Origin: Spartinivicinus poritis
GTDB taxonomy: Bacteria; Pseudomonadota; Gammaproteobacteria; Pseudomonadales; Zooshikellaceae
Assembly (NCBI RefSeq): GCF_028858535.1
Contig: NZ_JAPMOU010000042.1
Coordinates: 1 to 47,300 of the forward strand
Direction: 5' to 3'
Length of the DNA: 47,300 bases
In this document: positions 45,736-47,300 of the stretch, piece after piece
How the letters are laid out: each line of letters opens with the position of its first letter
How positions within the stretch are numbered: position 1 is the stretch's first letter
Notes under the pieces: model-generated
What the model saw: the letters and a program-made list of their open reading frames with translations, nothing else
Told to the model about the DNA's origin: nothing
Databases searched by the model: none
Program-made: the position numbers and the translations under genes

Positions 45736-47300
45736 ATGGACAAGGGTAGTAAAAGTGTATCAGTTGATGCTCAATTACAGCGTAAGTTAGAAGGCTTATC
45801 ACCTGAAAAGCGAGCTTTAGTTGAGAAACTACTAGCACAGAAAAAACAGCAGCGTAAAGCGCATACTCAAATATTGCCGACGACAAAAAGTGAGAATGAA
45901 ATCCCTGTTTCATTCTCTCAGCAACGGTTGTGGTTGCTGGATCAGCTAGAAGGTAGTAGCAGCCATTACAATATTCCTGTGGCACTCAAGTTAATAGGTG
46001 ATGTCAATGAAAAGGCATTAGAAAAAGCATTAAAGACAATTATTGACCGTCATCAGTCATTGCGTACTGTTTTTTATGGTACGACTGAACAAGCTTTTCA
46101 GAAAATAAAAAAATCATGTGACAACTTTTCTTTAGAGGTAAATCATTTACCTAATGAAAAAATAAATAACAAAAACGTAAAAGCACTTGTTGAAGAAGCA
46201 GCTGCTGCTTCATTTGATCTGTCAGCAGATACGTTATTGCGTGCACATTTATGGACATTAGCTGAAAATACGTCTGTTTTACTATTAGTTGTTCATCATA
46301 TTGCTGCTGATGGCTGGTCAATAGGCGTATTAGTTAATGAATTAAACTTGCTTTATCAGGCATTTATTAAAAATCAACTTAGCCCTTTACCAGAGTTACC
46401 CATCCAGTATTCGGATTATGCTATTTGGCAGCGTAAGTATTTATCCGGTGTTAACCTAGATGGTCAGCTGAATTACTGGAAACGTCAGCTATTAGATATT
46501 CCAAATTTACATAGTTTGCCACTTGATAAGCCAAGACCATCTGAGCAGTCTTACGCAGGTGCTGTTTATCAGACAAAAATTGATAAATACACCACCGATC
46601 AATTTAAACGTTTATGCCGTCAGCAAGATGCAACACTTTTTATGGGCATATATACGGTTTTAACCGTATTAATTGCTCGCTATAGTGGCGAAACAGATGT
46701 TGTGATTGGTACAACAACGGCAAACCGTGATCAACAAGAAGTCGCTGAGCTAATAGGCTTTTTTGTTAATATGCTGGTATTGCGTATTAATATTGATGAG
46801 CAGGCTTCATTTATTCAGTTGCTGGAAGGTTGTAAAAGCGTTGCATTAGGCGCCTTTCGGCATCAACAAACACCCTTTGAAAAGGTAGTTGAAGCGTTAA
46901 ATCCCAGTCGTGATTTAAGTTATCAGCCATTATTTCAAATAATGTTGGCTGTACAAAATAATCAAGAGGCACAACTTGATTTATCTGGTTTAACATTTTC
47001 TGAAATGCCAATAACGGCTCATACGGCAAAGTTTGACTTATCCTTAAATGTTGATGAAGAGGAAGGCCAACTTGTTATTGACTGGGAATATTGCACGGAT
47101 TTATTTGAAGCGTCGACCATTGAGCGAATGGCAGCCAGCTTTAATCAATTATTAATAAGTCTATTAGCCAACCCAGAACAAAATGTTTTTAGTTTACCGA
47201 TGCTCAGTGCAGCGGAGCAGCAACGGTTATTAATGGATTATAATAAGACAGCTGCTGAGTATCCAAAAGCAGTTAGTTTACCAGGGTTATTTGAAGCTCA
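45736..47300 (+). CDS. Second NRPS, N-terminal part (runs off window)
   Basis: An open frame from ATG 45736 to the window end (521 codons, no stop). AAGGGG (45723-45728) overlaps the previous stop and lies 7 nt before the ATG; the 11-nt gap shows an operon. Residues 1-50 are a charged helix (LSPEKRALVEKLLAQKKQQRK), the usual N-terminal linker or docking segment. A full condensation domain follows (VSFSQQRLW, H187-H188-IAA-D192-G in VHHIAADGWS, LCL type, as expected after module 8, which has no epimerase). The window ends at the first residues of an adenylation domain. Its last 218 bp are nearly identical to 35840-36057 of the preceding gene. It elongates the octapeptidyl chain; release domains presumably lie further right. 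Confidence 0.95.
   Translation, partial: MDKGSKSVSVDAQLQRKLEGLSPEKRALVEKLLAQKKQQRKAHTQILPTTKSENEIPVSFSQQRLWLLDQLEGSSSHYNIPVALKLIGDVNEKALEKALKTIIDRHQSLRTVFYGTTEQAFQKIKKSCDNFSLEVNHLPNEKINNKNVKALVEEAAAASFDLSADTLLRAHLWTLAENTSVLLLVVHHIAADGWSIGVLVNELNLLYQAFIKNQLSPLPELPIQYSDYAIWQRKYLSGVNLDGQLNYWKRQLLDIPNLHSLPLDKPRPSEQSYAGAVYQTKIDKYTTDQFKRLCRQQDATLFMGIYTVLTVLIARYSGETDVVIGTTTANRDQQEVAELIGFFVNMLVLRINIDEQASFIQLLEGCKSVALGAFRHQQTPFEKVVEALNPSRDLSYQPLFQIMLAVQNNQEAQLDLSGLTFSEMPITAHTAKFDLSLNVDEEEGQLVIDWEYCTDLFEASTIERMAASFNQLLISLLANPEQNVFSLPMLSAAEQQRLLMDYNKTAAEYPKAVSLPGLFEA

Overview
The window looks like an accessory region of a fairly AT-rich gammaproteobacterium, probably marine. Glutamine-rich giant NRPS genes of this kind are known from Zooshikella/Spartinivicinus-like Oceanospirillales, but that placement is an impression from style and composition, not a database result. 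It has two halves: a mobile-element/cargo half (1 to about 15.7 kb) and a giant non-ribosomal peptide synthetase (NRPS) locus (about 15.9 kb to the right edge).

1-4937: a tightly overlapping operon of three tyrosine recombinases (the first apparently damaged) plus a small coiled-coil protein. The layout recalls Tn554-like TnpABC, recombinase-in-trio and gamma-mobile-trio modules. 4938-7180: a scrapyard of gene ends (UvrD-like helicase C-terminus, VapC C-terminus, an SpvB/Tc-toxin-like fragment). It also holds two intact small genes, a Pth2-family peptidyl-tRNA hydrolase and an orphan HigA-type antitoxin.

7183-15181: the most unusual part. A plus-strand HTH protein and a NADAR N-glycosidase-family protein face a compact five-gene minus-strand operon: SIS-HAD fusion, PRTase-like protein with a PRPP loop, P-loop ATPase of ORC/CDC6-like appearance, an unrecognised Rossmann-like protein, and a PfkB-family kinase. 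All recognisable enzymatic parts handle ribose, sugar-phosphate or N-glycosidic chemistry, and the set sits next to an integrase operon. I read it as a candidate PRPP/nucleotide-based conflict (defence) system. Related repeats at about 6.42-6.65 kb and 15.55-15.69 kb bracket it, and an IS3-family transposase remnant lies just outside the operon.

17021-45724: one 9567-codon ORF encodes an eight-module NRPS of roughly 1 MDa. The order is degenerate C-A-T / C-A-T-E / C-A-T / C-A-T / C-A-T / C-A-T / C-A-T-E / C-A-T. A second NRPS gene starts 11 nt later (45736) and runs off the window. Hand-read specificity pockets suggest Val-like, D-Phe, Ile, Ser, a possibly cationic residue, Gly, D-aromatic, Val, then continuation by the next protein. 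Condensation domain types fit the epimerase positions. There are signs of gene conversion between modules 5 and 6, a 218-bp near-identical tract shared between module 6 and the next gene, and two in-frame tandem repeats. No thioesterase, MbtH or tailoring gene is visible here. No tRNA, rRNA or CRISPR array was seen.
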